Of a DNA stretch of 64,000 nt, positions 8,532 to 16,745 are shown one piece after another. The notes under the pieces were generated by a model. The model was not told where the DNA came from, did no database searches, and was given only the letters and a program-made list of their open reading frames with translations. Both the position numbers and the translations under genes were made by a program. Source of the stretch: Nocardia albiluteola (GTDB lineage: Bacteria; Actinomycetota; Actinomycetes; Mycobacteriales; Mycobacteriaceae); NCBI RefSeq assembly GCF_018860155.1, contig NZ_JAHKNI010000007.1, positions 186,001-250,000 of the forward strand. The letters run 5' to 3'. The first letter of the stretch is position 1. Every line of letters starts with the position of its first letter.

Positions 8532-9704
8532 TCAGGCGGTGAGCTCGCGCTCGAGCGGCGTGCGGAACCGTGGTACGGCGCGCACGTCGCCGTACCACCG
8601 CTGCATCCGCGCCGCCTCGGCCTCGATCGACGACTTCGCCTGCGCCCCTATGTCTTCCAGGAGGCGCCAGGCGATCTCGCCGTCCGCGCGCTGGCCCCAG
8701 CCGCCGACGATCCGCCCGTCCCACCAGACGGTGGGGCCGATATTGCCGTTGGTGTCGAACAGCGCGGGGCCGTGTGGGCCGAGGAACCAGTCGCGCGACT
8801 GCCAGCCCATGGGGGTGGGGTCCAGCGCGGGGAGCAGGGCGGGGCCCGGCTCGGGCACGGGCACCGGGTCCAGATCGTCGGCGAGCACGACGCCGGTGCC
8901 CTCGTCCAGGTCGACCTCCTCGATCTTCAGCTGTGCCAGCGCCTTTCGTGTCTCGCCCAGGGTCCAGCCGGTCCACCACTTCAGATCGGCGACGGGCGCC
9001 GGGCCGAAGGCCAGCAGCCAGCGCCGCGCCAGCTCGGCCTGCGCCTGATCCGCGGGCATCGCGGGAACCCCTTCGGGCAGCCAGGATTCGATCGGCTCCC
9101 AGACGTATTGGGTGCTGGCCCAGGTGCCGTTCGGGCGGCCCCGCACGATCCGGCCCTCGCAACCGAGCGTCAGCAGCACCCAGGTGGTGATGTTCGTCGG
9201 TTTGGAATACGGCTTGCCCGGCGCGGTGTCGACCCGGGTGCGTAGCCGTGGCACCGCCGCGCCCAGTTGCGCGCCGGTGGCGCTGCCGCGATCCAGCAGC
9301 TCCCGGTGCGTTTGCTCCTCCACCTCCGCCAGCCACGGGCCCACCTCCCCGTCGACGACCTGCTCCAGATATTTGGCGTAGTTGCGCCGCTGCTTGCCCG
9401 CCAGGGCGTCCGCGACCGCCGCCTGCAGGGCGGGGACCAGCTCGACCGGAGCGACGAACATCGTGCGGCGCATCGCCAGCATCCGCAGCAGCGTCCGGTC
9501 CGTATACAACGCCTGCTCCACCTGTGCGGGTTCGAGTTCGCGGCTGCGGGCGGCCACGGCCAGGAATACCGTCGCCGGATCGGTGGCGTGCAGGACGACC
9601 AGGGAGCGGGCGATCTCGGCGGGGTCGTCGACCCGGGTGGCGGATGCGAGCCGATGTCGCGTCGCCAGCCGAGCCCGCCGCTGCGCGGCATCCATCGAAC
9701 GCAT
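8532..9704 (-). CDS. Winged-helix DNA-binding family protein (HTH_42/DUF1006 type)
   Basis: A 390-residue member of the winged-helix superfamily that includes the AlkZ and YcaQ DNA glycosylases. The layout is typical: an N-terminal RRARLATRHRLA segment, ARSLVVLHATDPATVFLAVAARS, TLLRMLAMRRTMFVAP, a central winged-helix region with a WTGWTLGETRKAL helix, and a C-terminal part with ALFDTNGNIGPTVWWDGRIVGGWGQRADGEI. In glycosylase members a Gln-x-Gln-type dyad follows the LxxL stretch. Here it reads HAT, so base-excision activity is doubtful. ATG 9695 is an alternative start three residues in. It is a single gene, convergent with nadC and divergent from nat. Confidence 0.75.
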   Translation of the reverse strand: MRSMDAAQRRARLATRHRLASATRVDDPAEIARSLVVLHATDPATVFLAVAARSRELEPAQVEQALYTDRTLLRMLAMRRTMFVAPVELVPALQAAVADALAGKQRRNYAKYLEQVVDGEVGPWLAEVEEQTHRELLDRGSATGAQLGAAVPRLRTRVDTAPGKPYSKPTNITTWVLLTLGCEGRIVRGRPNGTWASTQYVWEPIESWLPEGVPAMPADQAQAELARRWLLAFGPAPVADLKWWTGWTLGETRKALAQLKIEEVDLDEGTGVVLADDLDPVPVPEPGPALLPALDPTPMGWQSRDWFLGPHGPALFDTNGNIGPTVWWDGRIVGGWGQRADGEIAWRLLEDIGAQAKSSIEAEAARMQRWYGDVRAVPRFRTPLERELTA

Positions 9705-9874
9705 GGGCGAATGCTATCCCGATCCGGCCGCACAGCGCTGGATCACCGTTCGGCGGCGGTGTCGCCGCTTCCGGTCGGCCCGCGAGAAGTGGATGATTCG
9801 GCGGCCGCGATCTTGGTGCGGAATAATGATTCGGGGGCGAGGGGTTGATCGAGGCAACTGGACAGGGAGGCCAT

Positions 9875-10765
9875 ATGCATATGCCCGCGGACCCGGCATA
9901 TCACTGGGACGGCGATGCGCTGGACCTCGAGGCGTACCTCGCGCGGATCGGATTCCGGGGCGAGCGCGGGCCGACCGTCGAGACGCTGCGCGCGCTGCAA
10001 TTCGCGCACACCACGAGTATCCCGTTCGAGAACCTGGAGCCGGTGCTCGGCCGGCCGGTGCCGCTGGATCTGGAGTCGTTGCAGGACAAGCTCGTTCGCG
10101 GCCGCCGCGGCGGCTACTGCTACGAGAGTGTGATCCTGTTCGCCGCCGCGCTGGAGCGGCTGGGTTTCGGCATCACCGCCCTGCAGGGCCGGGTGATCAT
10201 GGGCGCGAGCGCCGGACTGCGGCCCGCCACCCACTCGATGCTGCGCGTCACCACCACCGAGGACGAGCGAGTGTGGCTGTGCGACGTAGGATTCGGCGCC
10301 GGCCCGCTCGCACCGCTCGAGCTGAACCCCGATGCCGGCGAGGTGCGGGCGGGGGAGTGGCGATTCCGGCTCGAGCGCACCCGGGGCGAGCTGGGCGGCG
10401 AGGAGTGGCTGCTGCATCACTTCGCCCGCGACGGCTGGATCCTGCGACACAGCGTCACCCTGAATCCGCAGTACCGCATCGACTTCGAGGTGGGCAACCA
10501 CTTCGTGTCCACCTCCGCGCGCTCGCCCTTCGTCGCCCGGCCGTACGTGCAGCGGTTCCATCCCGAGGTGCATCACGTGCTCGATGCCGCCACCCTGGTG
10601 ACCGAGTATCCGGACGGCACCTCGCAGACAAAGGAATTGACGCCGGCCGATCTCCCCGCGACGCTGGCCGAGACGTTCGATATCGAACTGTCCGACGCCG
10701 ATGCCGCCGCACTCGTCGCGGCGCCCTGGGCGCAGAGGTGGGCGGGAGACGTCGGCGCCGCCTAG
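9875..10765 (+). CDS. nat: Arylamine N-acetyltransferase
   Basis: A 296-residue NAT that moves an acetyl or acyl group from CoA to arylamines or hydrazines, including isoniazid in mycobacteria. The Cys-His-Asp triad is visible as RGGYCYE (Cys about residue 82), ATHSMLR (His) and CDVGFG (Asp). The N-terminal YLARIGF and FENLEPVLGRPVPLD segments are family hallmarks. GGGAGG (9865-9870) precedes two possible starts, ATG 9875 (4-nt spacing) and ATG 9881 (10-nt spacing); I list the former. An upstream in-frame ATG at 9845 has no ribosome binding site. The gene stands alone. Confidence 0.92.
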   Translation: MHMPADPAYHWDGDALDLEAYLARIGFRGERGPTVETLRALQFAHTTSIPFENLEPVLGRPVPLDLESLQDKLVRGRRGGYCYESVILFAAALERLGFGITALQGRVIMGASAGLRPATHSMLRVTTTEDERVWLCDVGFGAGPLAPLELNPDAGEVRAGEWRFRLERTRGELGGEEWLLHHFARDGWILRHSVTLNPQYRIDFEVGNHFVSTSARSPFVARPYVQRFHPEVHHVLDAATLVTEYPDGTSQTKELTPADLPATLAETFDIELSDADAAALVAAPWAQRWAGDVGAA

Positions 10766-11023
10766 TCGCCACGGCATCAACGGGGGTGTGCGACAGGTCG
10801 CCTTCGGGATGAAATGTGATATGCAACACGGTTTATCTCGCCGGGGTCGCAGGGTGATCTCACACCTGTCACACAGAGGCCGTACATATTGTCTCCGGAT
10901 CACACTCCGGCGTCGGCGTCGGGCGCCGAGCCCGCTACACTCGTCGGGAACACGCGCGGGCCACCGCGCAGGGTAAGTCACGGATCGCGAAGAATTCGGA
11001 GTAGTGCCATCGAAACCGGCCAA

Positions 11024-12586
11024 GTGATCGCAGGGCATTACCGCCTGGTCGAGCGGATCGGTAGCGGCGGCACAGGCGTCGTCTGGCGCGCCGTCGACGA
11101 GCGGCTCGAACGGTCGGTGGCGATCAAGCAGATCCTCACCCAGCCCAGCCTGCCTCCAGGCGAAAAGGAGATCGTGCGCCAGCGTGCCTCGCGCGAGGCG
11201 CGCAACGCGGCCCGGTTCCAGCACCCCAATGCGATCGTGGTCTTCGATATCACCGACCACGACGGTGATCCGTGCCTGGTTATGGAGTATCTGCAGTCGC
11301 AGAGCCTCGCGATGGTGCTGGCCGCGCAGGGCACCCTGCCGCTGGCGCAGGTCGCGCGCATCGGCGAGCAGGTGGCCTCGGCCCTGGTGGCCGCGCACCG
11401 GGCGGGCATCGTGCACCGCGACGTCAAGCCGGGCAACATCCTGCTGGGCGAGAACAGCACGGTCAAGATCACCGATTTCGGCATCTCCAAGGCCAAGGGC
11501 GACGTCGCGCTCACCGCGACGGGCTTGATCTCCGGGACCGCCGCCTACCTCGCCCCGGAGGTGGCACGCGGCGCCGAGCCGACCCCCGCCGCCGACGTCT
11601 TCGCCTTGGGCGCAACGCTTTTCCACGCCCTCGAGGGCGAGCCGCCCTACGGCAGCAACCCGAATCCGCTGGCGCTGCTGTACGCGGCGGCCAACGGCCA
11701 GCTCAGCCAGCCGCGCAACGCCGGCCAGCTCACCGACCTCCTGCTGGACCTCCTCAGCTTCGAGCCCGAGGACCGTCCCAGCATGACCGAGGTCCGTGAT
11801 CAGCTCGCCGATTTCGCCGACGGGGCCGACGACGCCGTCGCGACCAGAATGCTGGCCACCCATCGTTCCGCCCCGCGGCGCCAGGCCACCCGCACGCTGG
11901 ATCGTCGTGCGGCACAGGCGGATATCTCCACCGCGGAGATGATGGCGCAGGAGGCACCGGTCTCCGAGCCCAACCTGCCCCCCGTGCGCCCGCCCCGCCC
12001 CGGCGCCCACCCCACCCGCTCGCATCGGCTGCCGGTGGAGCCGGAGCCGCCCCGCCGTCGCAGCCCGTGGCTGATCGTCGGCGGCGCCGTAATCGCGGTG
12101 GCCATCGTCGGCGCGGCCATCTACACCCTCTTCGGCGGTACGCCCCCGAGTTCGTCTGCCACGCAGGGTGATTCGTCCTTGACCAGCGCCGCCGCGCAGA
12201 GCACGACGGCCTCGGCCTCGGCCCTGGGCGAGACCAAGAGCAACGGTCAGGCCGATGCCGGCTCCGCCGCCACCATGATTCAGCAGTTCTACAACGACCT
12301 GGTGTCCGGCAGTGCCAATCTCAGCGATGCCTGGTCCCTGCTTACCCCGGCGGCCCAGCAGGTGTACAGCGACCAGCAGTCGTTCGAGAACTACTGGACC
12401 AAGAACCCCGTGACGAAGTGGAGCAGCGTCTCCGGTGCGGGCGGCACGAGCACCGCCGCCAGCGGCGACGGCTCGGTCGACATGCGGGTCGGGAACGTCA
12501 CCAACGGCGGCAAGTCGCGGTCGATGACCCTGCGGGTGGTCCTCGGCAGCAGCGGCACCCCGCTCATCGACAGCAACACCAAGTAG
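11024..12586 (+). CDS. Transmembrane serine/threonine protein kinase
   Basis: A Pkn-type receptor kinase. The kinase domain fills about residues 4-265: glycine loop GSGGTGVVWRA, ATP lysine in VAIKQIL, catalytic loop IVHRDVKPGNILL, metal site TDFGISKA, and a YLAPEV activation-loop end. A Pro/Arg-rich linker leads to one membrane helix (WLIVGGAVIAVAIVGAAIYTLF, about residues 348-369) and a Ser/Thr-rich external part of about 150 residues that looks like an NTF2/SnoaL-like fold. The start is uncertain. GTG 11024 leaves only three residues before the domain, TTG 10889 would add 45 residues of unlikely sequence, and the best ribosome site (GGAG, 10998) points at an ATC codon at 11009. No phosphatase or PASTA domain is nearby. 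Confidence 0.9.
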   Translation: MIAGHYRLVERIGSGGTGVVWRAVDERLERSVAIKQILTQPSLPPGEKEIVRQRASREARNAARFQHPNAIVVFDITDHDGDPCLVMEYLQSQSLAMVLAAQGTLPLAQVARIGEQVASALVAAHRAGIVHRDVKPGNILLGENSTVKITDFGISKAKGDVALTATGLISGTAAYLAPEVARGAEPTPAADVFALGATLFHALEGEPPYGSNPNPLALLYAAANGQLSQPRNAGQLTDLLLDLLSFEPEDRPSMTEVRDQLADFADGADDAVATRMLATHRSAPRRQATRTLDRRAAQADISTAEMMAQEAPVSEPNLPPVRPPRPGAHPTRSHRLPVEPEPPRRRSPWLIVGGAVIAVAIVGAAIYTLFGGTPPSSSATQGDSSLTSAAAQSTTASASALGETKSNGQADAGSAATMIQQFYNDLVSGSANLSDAWSLLTPAAQQVYSDQQSFENYWTKNPVTKWSSVSGAGGTSTAASGDGSVDMRVGNVTNGGKSRSMTLRVVLGSSGTPLIDSNTK

Positions 12587-12587
12587 C

Positions 12588-12629
12588 GTCGAATCGGACC
12601 GCCGGGACTGCCCGGTGGTCCGATTCGAC
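12588..12629 (+). terminator. Strong hairpin terminator after the kinase gene
   Basis: A stem of 13 perfect pairs (12588-12600 with 12617-12629), one G-T wobble pair, then five more pairs (CCGGG/CCCGG) and an ACTG loop, starting one base after the kinase stop codon. No T-run follows, as is common in high-GC actinobacteria. Confidence 0.85.
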
Positions 12630-12711
12630 CTCTGCGGGATATCTAGTGCAAGAACTGCCCACTATGTTGCCGGGTTAGTCCCAGCAAGGTCGCGTCGGCA
12701 TCGACCCTGCG

Positions 12712-12915
12712 TCAAGCCTGAGTCGTTACGGACACGTCAACCGTGGAGAGCGGAACATCCAGTTTGGCTGCGATGATCGTACGGGCTTCGTAGCCCACAT
12801 CGGAGAGATGCCGGGCTTGTCCGCAAGGACCTCCCGCGTAGATGGCGGGAATCGTGATCTCCCACCACTTTTCCACATTAATGGCATGAACATCGTAAAT
12901 GCTGATCGTGCCCAT
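12712..12915 (-). CDS. Small HicB-like protein without a HicA partner
   Basis: A 67-residue protein whose pattern (VHAINVEKWWEITIPAI, then QARHLSDVGYEARTIIAAKLDVPLSTVDVSV) resembles the single partial-RNase-H fold of HicB-type antitoxins, where a WxxxIP strand is followed by an ARxLxxVxxMARxxIA helix. GAGGAG lies 8-9 nt before the ATG, so it is very probably translated. It lies 20 nt downstream of the oxidoreductase gene on the same strand and probably shares its transcript. No hicA-like toxin (short double-stranded-RNA-binding fold with GSH motif) is encoded on either side. It could also be a non-toxin regulatory or ligand-binding relative. Confidence 0.65.
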   Translation of the reverse strand: MGTISIYDVHAINVEKWWEITIPAIYAGGPCGQARHLSDVGYEARTIIAAKLDVPLSTVDVSVTTQA

Positions 12916-12935
12916 CTATCTGTCTCCTCGTGGTA

Positions 12936-13337
12936 CTAATCGCGCGCGACCGCGTAACCCGACACTCCCGTCGGCCGGATAGCGAGCTTCACGCGGTCCT
13001 TGGCGTCCGGTGGGACGACCGGGCCACCGCCGTAGCGCTGGGACAGGCTCGAGTACAGCGCGCCCTCGGGGTCGGGGTCGATATGGTCGAGCACGCCGCG
13101 AACCTCGATGTAGCGGTAGGGCTTGTCCGGGTCGAAGATCGAGATCGACACCCGCGGCTCGGCCGTCAGGTTCTTGAACTTCTGCCGGGAATTGGTGTGC
13201 GTGAACCAGATGAATTCGCCGTCCCAGACGAACCACATCGGGTTCACCTGCGGCGCGCCATCGGGCCGGGTCGTGCCCAGGCTTGCGAAGACCGGGCGTT
13301 CCAGCAGGTCGCGAGCCTTATCGGGGATGACGGACAT
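12936..13337 (-). CDS. PPOX-class F420-dependent oxidoreductase
   Basis: A 133-residue split-barrel flavin/deazaflavin-binding protein of the pyridoxamine-phosphate-oxidase-like family; actinobacterial members of this size usually use F420. Visible motifs are FASLGTTRPDGAPQVNPMWFVWDGEFIWFTHT at residues 20-50, KFKNLTAEPRVSISIFDPDKPYRYIEVRG in the middle, and the C-terminal RVKLAIRPTGVSGY. ATG 13337 is preferred over one at 13352 because GAGGAG lies 7 nt upstream of it. The substrate is unknown. It forms an apparent two-gene operon with the HicB-like gene. Confidence 0.85.
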   Translation of the reverse strand: MSVIPDKARDLLERPVFASLGTTRPDGAPQVNPMWFVWDGEFIWFTHTNSRQKFKNLTAEPRVSISIFDPDKPYRYIEVRGVLDHIDPDPEGALYSSLSQRYGGGPVVPPDAKDRVKLAIRPTGVSGYAVARD

Positions 13338-13526
13338 ATCTGCTCTCCTCACAGCTGCTTCATGGTTGCTCAGTCATCGAACAGCATCGCGGGCCCTCGC
13401 GCGCCCGCCGCCCCCGCCGGGGCCGGAGGCGACGCCAAAATGACTAGGCCGACCCGATAGTCTGGTGCTTGGTCCGGTGACTTCCCGCCCGGGCGATGAC
13501 CAGCACAGAAGAGGTTTCACACCGCT

Positions 13527-14864
13527 ATGACAACCCGCATCGAGCTCGCCCGCGTCGATTTGCGCGGTCGTACTCCCACCGCCGCCGAGCTGCGCGCCGC
13601 GCTGCCGCGCGGGGGAGTCGACGTGGACTCGGTGCTGCATCATGTGCGGCCGGTCGTGGAGGCGATCCGCGATCGGGGTGTCGAGGCGGCGCAGGAATTC
13701 AGCGTGCAGTTCGACGGCGTCGCTCCCGCTTCCGTCCGGGTCCCGGCCGCCGAACTCGACGCCGCGCTCGAAAACCTCGATCCCGCGGTGCGCACCGCGC
13801 TGGAGGTCGCGATCGAGCGCACCCGCCTCGTGCACGCCGATCAGCGGCGCACCGACAAGACCACCCAGGTGGTGCCCGGTGGCACCGTCACCGAGCGCTG
13901 GGTTCCGGTGGAGCGCGTCGGGCTGTACGTGCCCGGCGGCAATGCGGTCTACCCGTCCAGCGTCGTGATGAACGTGGTACCGGCCCAGGCGGCGGGCGTG
14001 GATTCGCTGGTGGTCGCCTCGCCGCCGCAGGCGCAGTTCGGCGGCCTGCCCCACCCGACGATCCTGGCCGCGGCGAAACTGCTCGGCGTTGAGGAGGTCT
14101 GGGCCGTGGGCGGCGCCCAGGCCGTGGCCCTGCTGTCCTACGGCGGCGTCGACACCACCGGCGAGCGCCTGGATCCGGTCGACATGATCACCGGCCCCGG
14201 CAATATCTACGTCACCGCGGCCAAGCGCCTGTGCCGCGGCCTCGTCGGCATCGACGCCGAGGCCGGACCCACCGAGATCGCGATCCTCGCCGACGCCACC
14301 GCCGATCCGGTGCACGTGGCCGCCGACCTGATCAGCCAGGCCGAACACGACGTGCTGGCCGCCAGCGTCCTCGTCACCGACAGTGCCGCCCTGGCCGATG
14401 CGGTCGATGCCGCGGTGAACGCACAGCTCGAGGTCGTCAAGCACCGGCACCGGGTGTCGGAGGCGTTGTCCGGCAAGCAGTCCGGGGTCGTGCTCGTCGA
14501 CGACGTGGATCAGGGGCTGCGCGTGGTGAACGCCTACGCCGCCGAGCACCTGGAGATCCAGACCGCGCAGGCGCCCGCCGTCGCGGCCCGGGTGCGCAGT
14601 GCGGGAGCGGTTTTCGTCGGCGCGTGGTCGCCGGTGAGCCTGGGCGACTACTGTGCCGGATCCAATCACGTGCTGCCCACGGCCGGCTGCGCCCGGCACT
14701 CCTCGGGCTTGAGCGTGCAGACATTCCTGCGCGGCATCCATGTCGTCGACTACAGCGAGGCGGCGCTCAAAGACGTTGCGGGACACGTGGTTGCGCTCGC
14801 GAATGCCGAAGATCTGCCCGCCCACGGCCAGGCCGTGCGGGCGCGATTCGAGGCGCTGTCGTGA
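13527..14864 (+). CDS. hisD: Histidinol dehydrogenase
   Basis: A 445-residue zinc, NAD-dependent enzyme that oxidises L-histidinol to L-histidine in two steps, the last reactions of the pathway. Segments such as ERVGLYVPGGNAVYPSSVVMNVVPA, VWAVGGAQAVALLSYGG, ITGPGNIYVTAAKR, IDAEAGPTEIAI, LISQAEHD and GSNHVLPTAGCARHSSGLS, the last carrying metal and catalytic residues, are diagnostic. GAAGAGG lies 11-12 nt before the ATG. It is the first gene of hisDCBH; a 76-nt gap separates it from hisC. Confidence 0.97.
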   Translation: MTTRIELARVDLRGRTPTAAELRAALPRGGVDVDSVLHHVRPVVEAIRDRGVEAAQEFSVQFDGVAPASVRVPAAELDAALENLDPAVRTALEVAIERTRLVHADQRRTDKTTQVVPGGTVTERWVPVERVGLYVPGGNAVYPSSVVMNVVPAQAAGVDSLVVASPPQAQFGGLPHPTILAAAKLLGVEEVWAVGGAQAVALLSYGGVDTTGERLDPVDMITGPGNIYVTAAKRLCRGLVGIDAEAGPTEIAILADATADPVHVAADLISQAEHDVLAASVLVTDSAALADAVDAAVNAQLEVVKHRHRVSEALSGKQSGVVLVDDVDQGLRVVNAYAAEHLEIQTAQAPAVAARVRSAGAVFVGAWSPVSLGDYCAGSNHVLPTAGCARHSSGLSVQTFLRGIHVVDYSEAALKDVAGHVVALANAEDLPAHGQAVRARFEALS

Positions 14865-14865
14865 A

Positions 14866-14880
14866 CGGAGCGAAGCGGAG
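14866..14880 (+). repeat. Short dispersed intergenic repeat, copy 1
   Basis: CGGAGCGAAGCGGAG directly after the hisD stop codon. The same 15 bases occur at 55188-55202, also just after a stop codon. Such GAGCGAAGCGGAG strings are frequent between genes in related actinobacteria (from memory); function unknown. Confidence 0.5.
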
Positions 14881-14940
14881 TGAACCGATGAGCCAGCCAG
14901 CCGTTGGCACGACGGAGCCGAGCGCCAGCGAGGTGGAGTC

Positions 14941-16074
14941 GTGACAACCGTGACACACATTCCTGGGTCCGCCGTGTCCCTGGACGACTTGCCGCTGCGG
15001 GAGAACCTGCGCGGCAAATCGCCCTATGGCGCACCGCAATTGACCGTCCCGGTGCAGCTGAACACCAACGAGAATCCGCATCCGCCGAGCCGGGCGCTGA
15101 TCGACGACGTCGCCGAATCGATCCGGGCCGCGGCGGCGGATCTGCACCGCTATCCGGACCGCGATGCGGTGGCGCTGCGCACCGACCTGGCCACCTACCT
15201 GACCCGGCAGACCGGGGTGGCCCTGGACGTGTCGAATGTGTGGGCCGCCAACGGTTCCAACGAGATCCTGCAGCAGCTGCTGCAGGCCTTCGGCGGGCCC
15301 GGCCGCAGCGCCATGGGCTTCGTGCCCTCGTACTCGATGCACCCGATCATCTCCGAGGGCATCGATACCGAGTGGGTGGAAGCCAAGCGCAACGACGACT
15401 TCTCCCTCGATGTCGACTATGCGCTGGCGCACATCGCCGAACGCCGCCCCGACGTGGTGTTCGTGACGAGCCCGAACAATCCCACCGGGCACAGCATCCC
15501 GCAGCCGGACCTGATCCGGATCCTGGAGGCCGCGCCCGGCGTCGTGGTCGTCGACGAGGCCTACGGCGAATTCTCCGCCGTGCCCAGTGCGATCGAGCTG
15601 ATCGACCGGTTCCCCTCGAAACTCGTTGTCAGCCGGACGATGTCCAAAGCATTCGCCTTCGCGGGCGGGCGCCTGGGCTATCTGGCGGCCGCGCCGGCGG
15701 TGATCGACGCGATGCTGCTGGTGCGACTGCCCTACCACCTGTCGGTGGTCACCCAGGCCGCCGCGCGGGCGGCCCTGCGCCATGCCGATGAGACCCTGGC
15801 CACCGTCGCGGAATTGGCTGCCCAGCGGGACCGGGTCGCGAAGGCGCTGGCGGACATGGGATTCCGGGTCTCGCCCAGCGATGCCAACTTCCTGCTGTTC
15901 GGTCGCTTCGCCGACGCACCCCGGGCCTGGCAGCACTACCTCGACGAGGGCGTGCTGATCCGCGACGTCGGCATCCCCGCACACCTGCGGGTCACCATCG
16001 GCCTGGCCGCCGAGAACGACGAATTCCTGCGGGTCAGTGCGATTTTGGCCGCCACCGAGCGGGTGGAGGCGTGA
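14941..16074 (+). CDS. hisC: Histidinol-phosphate aminotransferase
   Basis: A 377-residue PLP enzyme of fold type I that converts imidazole-acetol phosphate to histidinol phosphate. Recognised segments are LNTNENPHPPS, FVTSPNNPTGH, VVVDEAYGEFS and the PLP-lysine region SRTMSKAFAFAGGRLGYL. GTG 14941 is chosen; GAGGTGGAG upstream could serve as the ribosome site, and a run of unrelated sequence separates it from hisD. Its TGA overlaps the GTG of hisB by four bases, showing coupled translation. Confidence 0.96.
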   Translation: MTTVTHIPGSAVSLDDLPLRENLRGKSPYGAPQLTVPVQLNTNENPHPPSRALIDDVAESIRAAAADLHRYPDRDAVALRTDLATYLTRQTGVALDVSNVWAANGSNEILQQLLQAFGGPGRSAMGFVPSYSMHPIISEGIDTEWVEAKRNDDFSLDVDYALAHIAERRPDVVFVTSPNNPTGHSIPQPDLIRILEAAPGVVVVDEAYGEFSAVPSAIELIDRFPSKLVVSRTMSKAFAFAGGRLGYLAAAPAVIDAMLLVRLPYHLSVVTQAAARAALRHADETLATVAELAAQRDRVAKALADMGFRVSPSDANFLLFGRFADAPRAWQHYLDEGVLIRDVGIPAHLRVTIGLAAENDEFLRVSAILAATERVEA

Positions 16075-16745
16075 GTATGAGCACCGAGATGAAGGCGAGA
16101 ATGCAGCGAACGGCGCGGGTGGAGCGCACCACCAAGGAGTCCAGCATCGTCGTCGAGCTGAACCTCGACGGCACCGGGACGACGGACATCTCGACCGGCG
16201 TCCCCTTCTACGACCACATGCTGACCGCGTTGGGTGCGCACGCCAGCTTCGATCTCAGCGTTCGCTCCGAGGGCGACATCGAGATCGAGGCGCACCACAC
16301 CGTCGAGGACACCGCGATCGTCCTCGGCCAGGCACTGGGCCGGGCCCTGGGCGACAAGCAGGGCATCCGCCGCTTCGGTGACGCCTACATCCCGATGGAC
16401 GAGACCCTCGCGCACGCGGCGGTCGACGTGTCCGGGCGGCCCTATTGCGTCCACATCGGCGAGCCGGATCACCTGCTGCACGCGGTGATTCCGGGTTCGC
16501 CGGTCCCCGGATCGGCCAGTTCCGCGCTCAGGCCCGGCGCACCCTATTCCACGGTGCTGAATCGGCACGTGTTCGAATCGATCGCGCTGAACGCACGGAT
16601 CGCGCTGCACGTGCGGGTGCTCTACGGCCGCGATCAGCATCACGTCACCGAGGCCGAATTCAAGGCCGTGGCGCGGGCTCTGCGCGCCGCGGTCGAGCTC
16701 GATCCGCGGGTGAACGGCGTCCCGTCGACGAAGGGGACGCTGTGA
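16071..16745 (+). CDS. hisB: Imidazoleglycerol-phosphate dehydratase
   Basis: A 224-residue manganese enzyme that dehydrates imidazoleglycerol phosphate. The two half-barrels are visible with GVPFYDHML, EAHHTVEDTAI, the HAAVDVSGRPY region, FESIALNARIALHV and GRDQHHVTEAEFKAVARALR. GTG 16071 overlaps the hisC stop (GTGA); ATG 16077 is a possible alternative. Compared with mycobacterial HisB (about 210 residues) it has extra residues IPGSPVPGSASSALRPG at about 142-158, an insertion that appears to be peculiar to this lineage. It is the monofunctional dehydratase: no phosphatase domain is fused. Confidence 0.96.
   Translation: MSMSTEMKARMQRTARVERTTKESSIVVELNLDGTGTTDISTGVPFYDHMLTALGAHASFDLSVRSEGDIEIEAHHTVEDTAIVLGQALGRALGDKQGIRRFGDAYIPMDETLAHAAVDVSGRPYCVHIGEPDHLLHAVIPGSPVPGSASSALRPGAPYSTVLNRHVFESIALNARIALHVRVLYGRDQHHVTEAEFKAVARALRAAVELDPRVNGVPSTKGTL

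Noticed and set aside
9743..12025. Reverse-strand open frame of 760 codons across nat and the kinase gene
   Set aside because: Both forward genes have complete catalytic motifs; the reverse frame has none.
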